64,000 nt of DNA from an uncultured Paracoccaceae bacterium (GTDB lineage Bacteria; Pseudomonadota; Alphaproteobacteria; Rhodobacterales; Rhodobacteraceae), in contig CANMKB010000001.1 in assembly GCA_947498415.1 (NCBI GenBank), forward strand, positions 310,001 to 374,000. Reading direction: 5' to 3'. Every line of letters begins with the position of its first letter. The first letter of the stretch is position 1. Positions 35,762-45,491 of this stretch are shown here, one piece after another. The notes under the pieces were generated by a model, which saw nothing but the letters and a program-made list of their open reading frames with translations, made no database searches and was not told the DNA's origin. Position numbers and translations under genes: made by a program.

Positions 35762-36335
35762 GTTTTTGTTCTCCTTTGGCTTCGTACACATATCCGCGAA
35801 GTGTCTTCTCAATTCCTTGGATCAACTTCGGCACATCAACTTGGTGTTCGGCTTCATTCATTCGCCAAAGCACCGCTCCTGCGGGTAAGTCGGCTTGAAT
35901 TTGAACTTGAGTTGAAACTCCGGGCACGCTTTCTAAAACGCTTTCAATGGTTGGAGCATCTTGGGGCGAGGCTACCACCTGAATTTGCGGATGTTCTTCA
36001 TTAAAAATCGACTCTCTCAGCTGATCAATGATCTGAAGGCCCAACGTTTCATGCGCAATTTTAGGAAGAATTTTTTCCACCAGTAGCTCCACCACTTCGT
36101 CAAATTCTGAAATGGTTGCCTGACGTGCCTCGGCGAAGGTAAATGTCAAATCTTGAAGGTTGCGCGCCAGCTGTGCGCCGATCATTAAGTTTGTTTTTTC
36201 GGCATGAGACAGCGCCTCATCCCAACCTGCTTGATAGCCAAGATCATATTGCCGTGTGGTAAGAGATTGACCGTTTTCAGAGGTTTGCTGCGGAACGGAA
36301 TCGCAAAAATCCCTAAGTAAGTGCCCGATCGCCAT
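35754..36335 (-). CDS. FliH-like export ATPase regulator
   Basis: A 193-residue protein between fliF and fliN, where FliH is normally found. The middle shows a helical stretch with FAEARQATISEFDEVVELLVEKILPKI, and the C-terminal part IQVVASPQDAPTIES resembles the FliH/HrpE V-ATPase-stator-like fold. FliH binds the FliI ATPase and the C-ring. It overlaps fliF by 1 nt and fliN by 8 nt. Identity rests on position and weak pattern, as FliH proteins vary strongly in sequence. Confidence 0.75.
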   Translation of the reverse strand: MAIGHLLRDFCDSVPQQTSENGQSLTTRQYDLGYQAGWDEALSHAEKTNLMIGAQLARNLQDLTFTFAEARQATISEFDEVVELLVEKILPKIAHETLGLQIIDQLRESIFNEEHPQIQVVASPQDAPTIESVLESVPGVSTQVQIQADLPAGAVLWRMNEAEHQVDVPKLIQGIEKTLRGYVYEAKGEQKHA

Positions 36336-37909
36336 TAGACTTTTTCCTCACCGTCTTCCATCCAAGAACGAAGAATTTCAACAGTTTCATCCTGCCGTTC
36401 ACCGATCAGATCTCGGAGTCGTTCCACCGCGCTTTCCTGCGAAGGTAAAATGTCTGTCGCTGTGGAATTCGCGCCACCATCCAAAAGGGGAGCGGAAGAC
36501 TGATCCGCCAGAAGATTAGGAGAATCCGAAACCGCCTGTCCTTCGAGCGCAAGCGGTTCGGGTTCAGACCTCTGCCCAGTCAAAATGGGTTTCACAACGA
36601 ACAAACCTAGGAACAGTGTTACGAGGGCCAAAATAGCCACTTGAACCAGGCTCAAAAAATCAAGATTGGAGATTTGGAAAAGCCCTGGTGCACCTTGAGA
36701 CCCCTGTAGCACAACAGGCTCAAATTCCAACGAGCGCAGTGTGATTTTATCGCCTCGCTTTGCTTCAAACCCAACGGCCGAGGCCACCAGCTCTTCAAGA
36801 ACGGCGATTTCTTCTTCGCTACGTGGCTCTGACGTCGAATTGCCCTCTGCATCGGCTGTTTGCACATGGTTCACCAAAACGGCAACGCTGATACGCTTGA
36901 TTTCCCCAGGGCCACGGGTGACCTGACGCTCCGTCTCCGATACCTCATAATTCACGCGCTCTCGCGTTTCATTGTTTTCGCTGCTTGAAGAATTGCCGTT
37001 TGCGGCATCCCCATCAGGCAGGTTAGATGCCACCGTCACGTCATTGCCACCACTGTCTGTGGAATTGTTACGTCGTTGCTCCGTATCTGTACTAATGGCC
37101 ACGCGACTGGCCGGATCGAACACACGCTCTCTAATCGATTCAGTTTCATTTACCGTATCAATACTGATTTCAACGACGGCGTTGCCCTGACCAACCCGTG
37201 CCTCCAACAGGCGCTGCACCTTCTGGCGCAACTGATCCGTGCGATCTAGGTTATTCGCCCCATCTACCGCGCCGCTATCGGAACTCACGAGGCCCGTGGC
37301 TCCATCAATCACCGCCACATTGTCTGGCTCAAGCCCGGCCACTGCAGAGGCGACCAAAAACTTCATGGCGCGCACTTGGTTTGCTGAAAGTGCCCCGCCC
37401 ATAGTGTTAACTGTGACCGAAGCCGATGCTGCGAATTGGCGCTGAAAGGGATTGGAATTCACCTGAGAAATGTGAACCCGCGCGTTGGAAATGCGTGCGC
37501 TTCCCATAATGGTACGTGCTAATTCTCCCTCCTTGGCTCTCCAATAAGCGGCATCAAACATCTGCGACGTCGTGCCAAACCCGGTGAGCGTATCGAGCAA
37601 TTCGTATCCCCGGGTGCCGTTGGCCGGTAAGCCTTCACTAGCGAGGGTTAGCCGTAATTCATCTCGTTGTGTTGAATCGACATAAATTGCACCTGACCGC
37701 ACTTCATGATCAACACCGCGTTGCTCTAATGCACGTACAACCTCCCCTGCGGCTCCCTGCTCTAACCCGTTGTATAAAAGCGCCATGCTAGGCGCAGAGG
37801 CCACCCGAGCGATGACAATCAAAGTTGCGACAATAGCTCCGGCAGAAATCACTGCGGTCAAGCGGCGCTGCAAAGATAGGTCGGACCAAACGTCAAGAAT
37901 TTGCTGCAA
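36335..37909 (-). CDS. fliF: Flagellar MS-ring protein FliF
   Basis: A 524-residue MS-ring protein. Two membrane helices (about 17-37 and 415-437) flank ring-building motifs (YNGLEQGAAGEVVRALEQRG, ISQVNSNPFQRQ) and a long hydrophilic loop rich in Asn/Ser/Asp (about 280-340). The C-terminal cytoplasmic tail, which binds FliG, is present (VERLRDLIGERQDETVEILR). The start is TTG 37909 after AAGGAGCTCAC. It is the first gene of its operon and shares a CtrA-type site with fliL. Confidence 0.94.
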   Translation of the reverse strand: MQQILDVWSDLSLQRRLTAVISAGAIVATLIVIARVASAPSMALLYNGLEQGAAGEVVRALEQRGVDHEVRSGAIYVDSTQRDELRLTLASEGLPANGTRGYELLDTLTGFGTTSQMFDAAYWRAKEGELARTIMGSARISNARVHISQVNSNPFQRQFAASASVTVNTMGGALSANQVRAMKFLVASAVAGLEPDNVAVIDGATGLVSSDSGAVDGANNLDRTDQLRQKVQRLLEARVGQGNAVVEISIDTVNETESIRERVFDPASRVAISTDTEQRRNNSTDSGGNDVTVASNLPDGDAANGNSSSSENNETRERVNYEVSETERQVTRGPGEIKRISVAVLVNHVQTADAEGNSTSEPRSEEEIAVLEELVASAVGFEAKRGDKITLRSLEFEPVVLQGSQGAPGLFQISNLDFLSLVQVAILALVTLFLGLFVVKPILTGQRSEPEPLALEGQAVSDSPNLLADQSSAPLLDGGANSTATDILPSQESAVERLRDLIGERQDETVEILRSWMEDGEEKV

Positions 37910-37969
37910 AGTGAGCTCCTTAAATCGGACATTCTGCCTGATTGCAAAATTGACTTTCGACGATCAGCC

Positions 37970-37984
37970 TTAACAATCGGTTAG
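37970..37984. promoter_or_regulatory. CtrA-type half-site pair between fliF and fliL
   Basis: TTAA-N7-TTAG differs from the consensus at one base. It lies 45 nt before fliL and 60 nt before fliF, so it can serve both divergent operons. Confidence 0.55.
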
Positions 37985-38029
37985 CTTCTGTTCGGCAAAA
38001 TCACCTTTGTTCAAAGCAAGAGGCGAAAA

Positions 38030-38521
38030 ATGTCTGAATCGGAAGAAGACGTTGAAGAAACTCCAAAAAAGAAATCCAAACTGCCGTTAATCTTAGGGAT
38101 AGTTTTTGCAATCGCCGGTGCCGGTGGTGGTTTTTTTGTCGTTCAGTCAGGCCTGCTTGGGGGCGAGGCGACAGAAGAAACTGCCGAAGAAGACGTCGAG
38201 CCTCTAGACCCTCCGCTCAGCGATTTTGCTTTCGTGCCCATGAACCCATTGGTGGTTTCCTTGGGCCCTGCTGCACAGAGCAAACACCTTCGGTTTCAGG
38301 CCCAATTAGAAGTTCCAAAGCAATACGAAGGCGAAGTGATCGGTATCATGCCCAGAATCGTTGACGTTATGAATAACTACCTTCGTGCGATGCGCCCCGA
38401 AGATTTGGAAAAACCGGATTCTTTGATCAGGCTACGTGCTCAGATTTTGCGACGTTTACAGATCGTGACTGGGAAAGGACGCGTACGAGACCTTCTTGTC
38501 ATGGAATTTGTTTTAAATTGA
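38030..38521 (+). CDS. fliL: Basal-body protein FliL
   Basis: A 163-residue single-pass inner-membrane protein. An acidic/Lys-rich cytoplasmic start is followed by one helix (about 19-42), a linker rich in Glu, and the FliL domain with LKHLRFQAQLEV-like strands and RIVDVMNNYLRAMRPEDL, ending RDLLVMEFVLN. FliL surrounds the stators and supports torque. A second FliL-family gene lies at 47700. It opens the large plus-strand operon. Confidence 0.9.
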   Translation: MSESEEDVEETPKKKSKLPLILGIVFAIAGAGGGFFVVQSGLLGGEATEETAEEDVEPLDPPLSDFAFVPMNPLVVSLGPAAQSKHLRFQAQLEVPKQYEGEVIGIMPRIVDVMNNYLRAMRPEDLEKPDSLIRLRAQILRRLQIVTGKGRVRDLLVMEFVLN

Positions 38522-38532
38522 TTGGAGAAATC

Positions 38533-38883
38533 ATGGAATTAATTGCTGATATTTTGTTGGTCGCTGGTGCAGTTGGTGCAGGCCTCTATTGTTTTGTTCT
38601 TTCAAGAAAACTGACCCGCTTTAATGACTTGGAAAAAGGTGTTGGTGGCGCTGTGGCCGTCTTGTCTGCCCAAGTGGATGATTTGACGAAATCACTAAGC
38701 AAGGCCCAAGAGACAAGCGCTAATTCTCAGCAAAATCTTATTGAAATCACGAACCGAGCCGAAGACGTAGCGCGAAAGTTAGAGCTGATGCTTGCTGCAA
38801 TGCATGACGTACCGGCTTCTCAAGAAGCAGTACCTAAACCCGTACCAGCTGAGCCAATCTTTGCGCGTCGCGCTGCGGAATGA
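38533..38883 (+). CDS. Small membrane-anchored coiled-coil protein of the flagellar operon
   Basis: A 116-residue protein with one N-terminal membrane helix (about 5-24) and a long helical region (about 35-92) of coiled-coil character, ending in a Pro/Ala-rich tail. I do not recognise a named family. ATG 38533 follows GGAGAAATC. It lies between fliL and a motE-like gene in what looks like one operon, so a role at the stator or basal body is likely but inferred from position only. Confidence 0.65.
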   Translation: MELIADILLVAGAVGAGLYCFVLSRKLTRFNDLEKGVGGAVAVLSAQVDDLTKSLSKAQETSANSQQNLIEITNRAEDVARKLELMLAAMHDVPASQEAVPKPVPAEPIFARRAAE

Positions 38884-38893
38884 GGATCTTGAG

Positions 38894-39481
38894 ATGAAGC
38901 ATAAAAAGGCGAAACCTACACGCAAGAGGGGCAGTCTCACTCTCATTGCTCTGTTCTTATTGTCATCTGCAGCCCTCCGCATTGCGATTGGCGCCGACCA
39001 GGCCACAGCCAAAACTGACCCCAAGCCGCTCCCCGACCTGGCGCAGAACGAACCGAGTAATTGCTCTGCTCCTGCAGATATTCAAACCGTCCTAGACGCA
39101 CTGTCAAAGCGCGAAGAGAGGGTCGAACACCGAGAAAATGCACTGGCTGATCGTTGGCAAGCTTTATCGGTCGCCGAAAGTGTCGTGGAACAGCAACTTT
39201 CTGCGTTGATCGAAGCAGAGAATGATTTGCAGGCAACCATCGCTCAGGCAGAAGCAGCATCAGAAAATGATGTAGGCAAACTTACGGCGGTATACGAAAG
39301 CATGAAACCAGGCGAAGCAGCTGCTTTGTTTGAAGAAATGGATCCTGATTTTGCCGCAGGATTCCTTGGGCGGATGCAGCCTGGCGCAGCAGCAGGTATA
39401 ATGGCGGGCCTTCAACCCAGCACCGCTTACACAATCAGTGTGGTGCTTGCAGGACGAAATGCAAATGTTCCAAAAGAATAA
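38894..39481 (+). CDS. MotE-like periplasmic flagellar protein
   Basis: A 195-residue protein: one N-terminal membrane helix or signal (about 15-32), a charged coiled coil (about 78-130), and a C-terminal MgtE-N-like region with YESMKPGEAAALFEEMDP and FLGRMQPGAAAGIMAGLQP. This layout matches MotE of alphaproteobacteria, which helps fold or place the MotC stator-associated protein. It lies just before motA. The large TPR protein after motA could be its partner. ATG 38894 follows GAGGATCTTGAG. Confidence 0.8.
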   Translation: MKHKKAKPTRKRGSLTLIALFLLSSAALRIAIGADQATAKTDPKPLPDLAQNEPSNCSAPADIQTVLDALSKREERVEHRENALADRWQALSVAESVVEQQLSALIEAENDLQATIAQAEAASENDVGKLTAVYESMKPGEAAALFEEMDPDFAAGFLGRMQPGAAAGIMAGLQPSTAYTISVVLAGRNANVPKE

Positions 39482-39548
39482 AGACGTGATGAGGGTTTGT
39501 TAACTGCCAACAGCGATACTGAAAGCAGGTAAACGACGGAGCTTTCAA

Positions 39549-40418
39549 ATGATTGGATTCGTGGGAATCGCGACCATTTTTGTCATGGTGTTTGGCGGAT
39601 ATCTCGCAGCAGGCGGGAAAATGGGAATTATTTTAAAGTCGCTGCCTTTTGAGATGATGATGATTGGCGGTGCAGCGGTCGGAGCATTCTTAATCAGCAA
39701 CGACATGCCAGCTGTCAAACACACGATGAAAGACCTTGGTAAAGTCTTCAAGGGCCCCAAGTGGAAGCATGACGATTATCGTGATTTGCTATGCTTGCTG
39801 TTTGAACTCATCCGACTGGCCAAACAAAACCCCGTCGCCATCGAAGAACATATTGAAAACCCATCCGAGTCTTCGATCTTTGGGAAGTATCCAAAAATTC
39901 AATCCGATAGCGAAGCGATCGCATTGATCGCAGACACCATGCGATCAGCCTCAATGAACTATGATGACCCTCATCAAGTTGAAGAAGTTCTCGATAAGCG
40001 GATGGAAGCAAGCATGCACCACGCTATGCACTCAAGCCATGCTCTGCAAACGGTCGCCGATGGCTTGCCAGCTTTAGGAATTGTTGCGGCGGTTCTGGGT
40101 GTTATCAAAACAATGGGCTCCATTGATCAACCTCCAGAAATTTTGGGTAAATTGATTGGGGGCGCTTTGGTCGGAACATTCCTGGGCGTATTTTTGGCCT
40201 ACGGGCTGGTTGGTCCGTTTGCATCCAAAGTAAAAACGGTGGTTGAAGAAGATGGTCATTTCTACCAGCTGATACGTGAAGTTCTTATCGCCAACCTTCA
40301 CAACCATCCTCCCAACATTTGCATAGAGGTTGGCCGCCAGAACACACCAACCCATTGCCGACCAGATTTTACCGAGTTGGAAGAAGCACTTAAAGAAGTC
40401 AAAAAGGATGCCGCATGA
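39549..40418 (+). CDS. motA: Flagellar stator protein MotA
   Basis: A 289-residue MotA, the four-helix stator subunit. The N-terminus GFVGIATIFVMVFGGYLAAGG is typical of the long-form MotA. The cytoplasmic loop carries FKGPKWKHDDYRDLL, with the charged residues that contact the rotor, and ADGLPALGIVAAVLGVIKTMG, with the conserved proline. It lies in the plus-strand operon after motE and overlaps the next gene by 4 nt. A single TTAAC half-site lies about 46 nt before the start. Confidence 0.96.
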   Translation: MIGFVGIATIFVMVFGGYLAAGGKMGIILKSLPFEMMMIGGAAVGAFLISNDMPAVKHTMKDLGKVFKGPKWKHDDYRDLLCLLFELIRLAKQNPVAIEEHIENPSESSIFGKYPKIQSDSEAIALIADTMRSASMNYDDPHQVEEVLDKRMEASMHHAMHSSHALQTVADGLPALGIVAAVLGVIKTMGSIDQPPEILGKLIGGALVGTFLGVFLAYGLVGPFASKVKTVVEEDGHFYQLIREVLIANLHNHPPNICIEVGRQNTPTHCRPDFTELEEALKEVKKDAA

Positions 40419-42673
40419 TGTGGAAGCCTTTTCTGATTTTTAGCTTACTTAACTGCCTATCCAACACCGCATTTGCCGCCAATCTATCGATCGATACCGG
40501 AGAACATGAGGGCTTTACCCGACTCGTCGTCGCGCTCCCTAATCCGGAAAGCGCCTGGTCCCTGTCAGGTGCTGGTCGCTCGCGAACGCTAAGCATCAAC
40601 GGCGAAAAAAACTCATTTGATTTTGAAAGCGCTTTTAACAAAATTACGCGAAATAGGCTAAAGGCACTGCGTACCGACGAAGATGCACAATTGGTTCTAG
40701 AATTGAATTGTGATTGCCGTCTGGCTTCTTACACTTGGCAATCCAGTCACATCGTGATTGACATTCACGACCACCAATCGGCCGACACTCATGGAAGTGT
40801 TGCGGCGATGACATCAAATCTCACCTTTCCAAAGCTCGAAAATTCTAGCGATCTTGCGCACCCACACCTACAACTTGGGGAAACCGCGAAAGCCCTAAAG
40901 TTGGACACAGATTTAGAACATGCAAAAACTGAACCATTCCGGTTAGCCGAAAACAATTCGAGAAAAAATCCGCATCAACTAAACTTGGAAAGAAATGAAC
41001 TTTTCGAAGGTGTCCTTGCAGCAACATCACGCGGCTTACTTTTTCCTTCAGAAGAGCCAAAGTATCGAAAACCGATCGAGAAGAAGAACGTAAGACCTGA
41101 GATCGTCGACGAGCAAATCCCAAACATCCTTTTGCAAAATGCCTTTGAAAGAAGGCAACAGGAGTTGACCTCCAGTACTTTGCCTATCAACCCTATAGAC
41201 TGCACAAGTGACACACTGCTCCGTATTTCAAACTGGAATGAAGGTGAGACTTACGATTCACGAGTTGCTCAATTTAGAACAGCACTTTTGAATGAACGTG
41301 CTGAAGTGCAAGACAAGGCCGCTATAAATCTAGCAAAAACATACATTTATTTCGGGATGGGTTCAGAAGCACGTGCTGTGTTAAAAATGGTCGACAATTC
41401 AGTTGCTGAATTAGAATTACTCTCAGAACTCGCACATTTGATTGATCAAGATCTTAACACCCAAAACCAATATTTCTCGGGGCAGCACAAATGCGATTCC
41501 ATGTCCGCCTTTTGGGCCGTTCTTTCAGCCGGGCCGGACGTAAATCTCGAAAACATCAACACGAGTGGTGTCTTAAAAGGATTCTACGATTTGCCTGCGC
41601 ATCTGCGTCAACATCTTGCGAACCAAATTGGCCTATACCTTGTGGCAAACAATGAAAGACCAACGGCAGAAAAAATCCTAAGTTCATTCAATCATGCGCC
41701 AGAACACGCGCAGCCGGTCTCCGAATTTCTTGAAGGTGAGATTGCAAATGACAAGGGAGAGGCAGACACTGCGCACGCTCGCTTTGCCCAGGTTATCGCA
41801 GACGATTCTGTCGAGGCCCCCCAAGCTATCGTAAAAATAATTCACAGTAATGAAGGCAAAGAGCATTTAAACGAGGCAGAACTGGCAGAACTTGCGAACA
41901 CGTTTAGCATGGAGCATCGGGATTCAGAATCAGGCCCGGAGCTTCGACGCGCCCACCTATTAGCGCGATTGAAAAATCTAGAGTTCGATGCCGCTCTTGA
42001 CGTGCTCAATGAAATTGCAGAACTGGATGGCGATGAGGAATACAACAATGCGCTTCAGGTTCTTTCCGAACTGCTCACCAGCACTTCAAATGACGATGAC
42101 TTCTTACGCATTTCAATCAATAATTTGTCAGCAGTCTCCGATCAACTAAGCAACGAACACGGAAACGCAGTTGCGCGAAGACTATTGGCACTCAGGGTAC
42201 CCGAGAAAGCCCAACTGTTTGTTTCTTCAGGAGCAGACGGTGCAATCGGAAGAGATCGCCGAAAAATCCGAGCCCAAGCAGAAATCGAATTGGAGAATCC
42301 TCTGAACGCCGCCGCACATCTTGTTGGGCTTTCAGGTAATGACGTTGACTTGATCAGAGCGGATGCTGAACGACAATTAGGAACGCTAGATATCGCCGAG
42401 ACAATGTATCGCGCTATCGGAAAAATTGAACGCGCGGACTCGATAGCATGGCGTGATGGTCAATGGGAGAAATTGAAGCTGAGCGATGACGAACTAAAAC
42501 GTCAGGTTTCTCAACTCATGTTATCACGTTTCGAAATCGATGCTTTACGCCCTCAAAACCAAACACTCGGATACGCCAACTCTCTTTTGGATGCCAGTGC
42601 CAGCGCTCGCGACACATTGGAAAAGCTGTTAGCACACCACCAGTTTGAAAGTGCAAGCTCTTCAAAAAAATAA
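40415..42673 (+). CDS. Large exported helical-repeat protein of the flagellar cluster, function unknown
   Basis: A 752-residue protein with a signal peptide (about 20 residues, ending FAA). The first 100 residues form a beta-rich region that looks like an AMIN-type domain (LSIDTGEHEGFTRLVVALP, VLELNCDCRLASYTW, HIVIDIHD). From about residue 270 to the end it is a chain of helical pairs like TPR units (AAINLAKTYIYFGMGSEARAV; EAELAELANTF). It overlaps motA by 4 nt. By place it could correspond to the MotC/periplasmic motor proteins of rhizobia, but no direct motif shows this. An AMIN part would fit peptidoglycan or envelope contact. Function remains inferred. Confidence 0.65.
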   Translation: MMWKPFLIFSLLNCLSNTAFAANLSIDTGEHEGFTRLVVALPNPESAWSLSGAGRSRTLSINGEKNSFDFESAFNKITRNRLKALRTDEDAQLVLELNCDCRLASYTWQSSHIVIDIHDHQSADTHGSVAAMTSNLTFPKLENSSDLAHPHLQLGETAKALKLDTDLEHAKTEPFRLAENNSRKNPHQLNLERNELFEGVLAATSRGLLFPSEEPKYRKPIEKKNVRPEIVDEQIPNILLQNAFERRQQELTSSTLPINPIDCTSDTLLRISNWNEGETYDSRVAQFRTALLNERAEVQDKAAINLAKTYIYFGMGSEARAVLKMVDNSVAELELLSELAHLIDQDLNTQNQYFSGQHKCDSMSAFWAVLSAGPDVNLENINTSGVLKGFYDLPAHLRQHLANQIGLYLVANNERPTAEKILSSFNHAPEHAQPVSEFLEGEIANDKGEADTAHARFAQVIADDSVEAPQAIVKIIHSNEGKEHLNEAELAELANTFSMEHRDSESGPELRRAHLLARLKNLEFDAALDVLNEIAELDGDEEYNNALQVLSELLTSTSNDDDFLRISINNLSAVSDQLSNEHGNAVARRLLALRVPEKAQLFVSSGADGAIGRDRRKIRAQAEIELENPLNAAAHLVGLSGNDVDLIRADAERQLGTLDIAETMYRAIGKIERADSIAWRDGQWEKLKLSDDELKRQVSQLMLSRFEIDALRPQNQTLGYANSLLDASASARDTLEKLLAHHQFESASSSKK

Positions 42674-42740
42674 CGATTTAAACCAATTCCCAATCATTCG
42701 CAGCCAATGTGTAACAAGGCATTTTAGTTACCGGGGCAGC

Positions 42741-43415
42741 ATGTTTACATTTCGAAAACGCATCATGGTTGTAGCCTTTGCGGCTTGCTTCGCGACGATT
42801 TACACTAACGGATTTGCTCTCGAATATTCTGGTCAGTGCGATTTAGCTGCCCAGAACGCTTCGGCGCAGACAGGTGTCCCGTTTGAAATTTTAGCAGCCA
42901 TCACGAGAGCTGAAACAGGAAAAGCCAAAGATGGGCAAACAATACCATGGCCATGGGCTATTAACGAAAATGGGAAAGGGTTTTGGTTCGACCAACCAAG
43001 CGATGCGATCAAGCATGCGCAATCAACCATATTGTCCGGTAAAACGAACATAGACATCGGTTGTTTTCAGCTAAACTACCGTTGGCATGGCAATGCATTC
43101 CCTTCGATAGAGAGCATGATTTCACCTAAACAAAACGCCCTATATGCTGCACATTTTTTAAAAGACCTTCATCAAGAAACCCAAAACTGGCTGGACGCAG
43201 CAGCGTTGTACCATTCTCGAACGCCAAGGTTCGCCTCACGCTATCGAAAACGCGTGCAAGCATTTTTGACCGGCGATTTGCCAGTAAAGCGCGTGCAGAA
43301 AAAAGCAGGGCGTGAAAACCGTTTCCCACTGCTTAAGGTGAACAACGAGCACTCAAAACTAGGGTCTTTAGTGCCTGCAATCACGTCACAAAGAACCCAT
43401 TGGTTTGGAGGGTAG
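42741..43415 (+). CDS. Flagellar lytic transglycosylase (SltF-like)
   Basis: A 224-residue exported protein with a signal peptide (to about residue 25) and a lysozyme-like SLT fold. The likely catalytic glutamate is in EILAAITRAETGK, and the family GCFQLNYRWHGNAF and LYAAHFLKDLH segments follow. The C-terminus has a basic tail. In Rhodobacter a separate enzyme, SltF, opens murein for the rod because the alphaproteobacterial FlgJ lacks the muramidase domain; this gene and the short flgJ-like gene at 57082 fit that split. It lies between the TPR gene and flhA. Confidence 0.82.
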   Translation: MFTFRKRIMVVAFAACFATIYTNGFALEYSGQCDLAAQNASAQTGVPFEILAAITRAETGKAKDGQTIPWPWAINENGKGFWFDQPSDAIKHAQSTILSGKTNIDIGCFQLNYRWHGNAFPSIESMISPKQNALYAAHFLKDLHQETQNWLDAAALYHSRTPRFASRYRKRVQAFLTGDLPVKRVQKKAGRENRFPLLKVNNEHSKLGSLVPAITSQRTHWFGG

Positions 43416-43418
43416 AAA

Positions 43419-45491
43419 TTGCAAAAAACGTTTCTAAATCCCACAATTTTGCTAGCCATCGCCCTTATGGCAATCATCATCATGATGATTTTACCCATGC
43501 CAGCGATCGTCTTGGATATCGGACTGGCAGCCTCGTTCGCGCTGGCGATTTTGATATTCACAATCACATTATTCATCGAAAAACCGTTAGATTTTTCGTC
43601 TTTTCCTACGGTTTTGCTGGCAGCGCTTATGCTCCGCCTGTCACTCAACATTTCGTCTACAAAACTCATAATTGGCCAGGGTCACACGGGTACCGACGCC
43701 GCAGGAAACGTGATCGAAGGTTTCGCCCAATTCATAATGGGAGGCAGCGTGTTCCTGGGGCTGGTTGTGTTTTGCGTATTGTTGATTGTCAATTTCATGG
43801 TGATCACCAAAGGCGCTGCCCGCATGGCAGAAGTGGGTGCACGGTTTGCGCTGGATGGAATGCCAGGTAAGCAACTCGCGATTGACAGCGACATGTCCGC
43901 CGGAGCGATCGACCACGATCAAGCAAGAGTACGCCGCGAAACTGAGCAACTAGAAACGACATTTTTTGGTTCGCTCGATGGGGCCTCTAAATTCGTAAAA
44001 GGTGATGCTGTAGCGGGCCTACTGATTACGTTGCTTAATCTGATTGCCGGATTGTGCATGGGTGTCTTTGTTCATGACATGCCGATGGCACAAGCCTTTG
44101 AAACCTACTCCATCTTGACCGTAGGCGACGGGTTGGTAACGCAAATACCCGCTGTTGTCATTTCAATCGCCAGCGCTCTGCTTCTCGCAAGGGGGGGAAA
44201 CAAGGGCGCCACTGATTTGACACTTGTCACTCAACTGGGAAGTCATCCGGCAGCTTTGATGACAGTTTCAGTTCTCATGATGGGCTTTGCATTGGTGCCG
44301 GGTCTACCCTTCATTCCCTTCTTTCTGGGTGGGATGTGCCTAGGTGGCCTCGCTTATTGGATGACCCAAAAGGCGGACAAATCCACTACGAATCAAGAGA
44401 AAGCAGAAGTTGAACCGATCCCAACACAAACGATTGGAGACATACTTGCGCTTGATGACATTCATTTAGAATTCGCACCAAATTTGATTGAATTGGTGAT
44501 TGACCCTGGGACGGGGCTAGACGCTCGCATAACAAGCCTGAGAAATCACGTGGCTTCGACGTTTGGAATTATCCTTCCAGAAATTCGGTTAACCGACAAT
44601 CATGCTTTGGTTTCTGGCACCTACACGATCCGTGTGCACGGGGTAGAGCAAGTGCGTGATATACTCGAATTGAATCGTGTTCTTGTGCTTTTACCCAACA
44701 AACCGGTGAACAATTTGCCCCCCGGTCGTGATGTAAAAGAACCGGTCTACGGCGCTGCCGCGCGTTGGGTTGAAGAAAATGCTCTAGAAAAGGTTGCACT
44801 TGCAGGCCTTACAGTTGTTACGCCTGCTGAAATTCTCGCCACCCACTTACTCGAAGCCATCAAACAAAACCTGTCTAGATTACTAACCTTGAAGTCTTTG
44901 CAAAAATTGCTGGATGAAATGGTAACTCTGAGTGATCACAATCGCGCAGAGGCGAACCGGAAGCTCTTGGATGAAGTCATTCCAGACAAACTGACAGTCG
45001 AGTTGCTTCACCGAGTTTTACGTCTCTTATTGGACGAACAGGTCTCGATTCGAAATCTGCCTTTGATCATGGAAGCCATCGTAGAGTGTCGGCAACACAA
45101 CGCAAAACCCGAGGCGATTTGCGAACACGTGCGCCAAAGGCTCGGTTTTCAAATGGTTGGAGAGCTCAAGCGCGAAGATGGAAGTATACCACTCGTACAA
45201 CTTGCACCGGAATGGGAAGAAACATTCGCAAACTACGAAATCGAAAGTGAACCGGGCCAGTGTGATGTCGCTCTTCCACCAGATACGTTTCACGTACTTG
45301 CAGACAATTTGACTGAAACTCTTTCAGACCTTAGCGAAAAAGGAACATTCCCAGCCCTTGTTACGTCAGGCAGACGGCGACGGTTTTTGCAGTCTCTTCT
45401 TTCGGCGAAAGGCATAAATAATCCTGTGTTGTCCTTCGAAGAAATTGGACGAGATGCGCGCCCTGCCCTTGTCGGAATTATTGCGGCCTAG
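43419..45491 (+). CDS. flhA: Flagellar export protein FlhA
   Basis: A 690-residue FlhA, the largest export gate component. The membrane half (about 1-320) includes the FHIPEP signature region, here VTKGAARMAEVGARFALDGMPG, and later EGFAQFIMGGS and GLVTQIPAVVISIASALLL. The cytoplasmic half binds chaperones and late substrates. It starts at TTG 43419, with GGAGGGT before it, 3 nt after the transglycosylase stop. The end overlaps the fliR frame. Confidence 0.96.
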   Translation: MQKTFLNPTILLAIALMAIIIMMILPMPAIVLDIGLAASFALAILIFTITLFIEKPLDFSSFPTVLLAALMLRLSLNISSTKLIIGQGHTGTDAAGNVIEGFAQFIMGGSVFLGLVVFCVLLIVNFMVITKGAARMAEVGARFALDGMPGKQLAIDSDMSAGAIDHDQARVRRETEQLETTFFGSLDGASKFVKGDAVAGLLITLLNLIAGLCMGVFVHDMPMAQAFETYSILTVGDGLVTQIPAVVISIASALLLARGGNKGATDLTLVTQLGSHPAALMTVSVLMMGFALVPGLPFIPFFLGGMCLGGLAYWMTQKADKSTTNQEKAEVEPIPTQTIGDILALDDIHLEFAPNLIELVIDPGTGLDARITSLRNHVASTFGIILPEIRLTDNHALVSGTYTIRVHGVEQVRDILELNRVLVLLPNKPVNNLPPGRDVKEPVYGAAARWVEENALEKVALAGLTVVTPAEILATHLLEAIKQNLSRLLTLKSLQKLLDEMVTLSDHNRAEANRKLLDEVIPDKLTVELLHRVLRLLLDEQVSIRNLPLIMEAIVECRQHNAKPEAICEHVRQRLGFQMVGELKREDGSIPLVQLAPEWEETFANYEIESEPGQCDVALPPDTFHVLADNLTETLSDLSEKGTFPALVTSGRRRRFLQSLLSAKGINNPVLSFEEIGRDARPALVGIIAA

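Noticed and set aside
37000..37110. Asn/Ser/Asp-rich loop in FliF as sign of foreign sequence
   Set aside because: Low-complexity loops of this kind are normal in FliF between the ring-building part and the second membrane helix.
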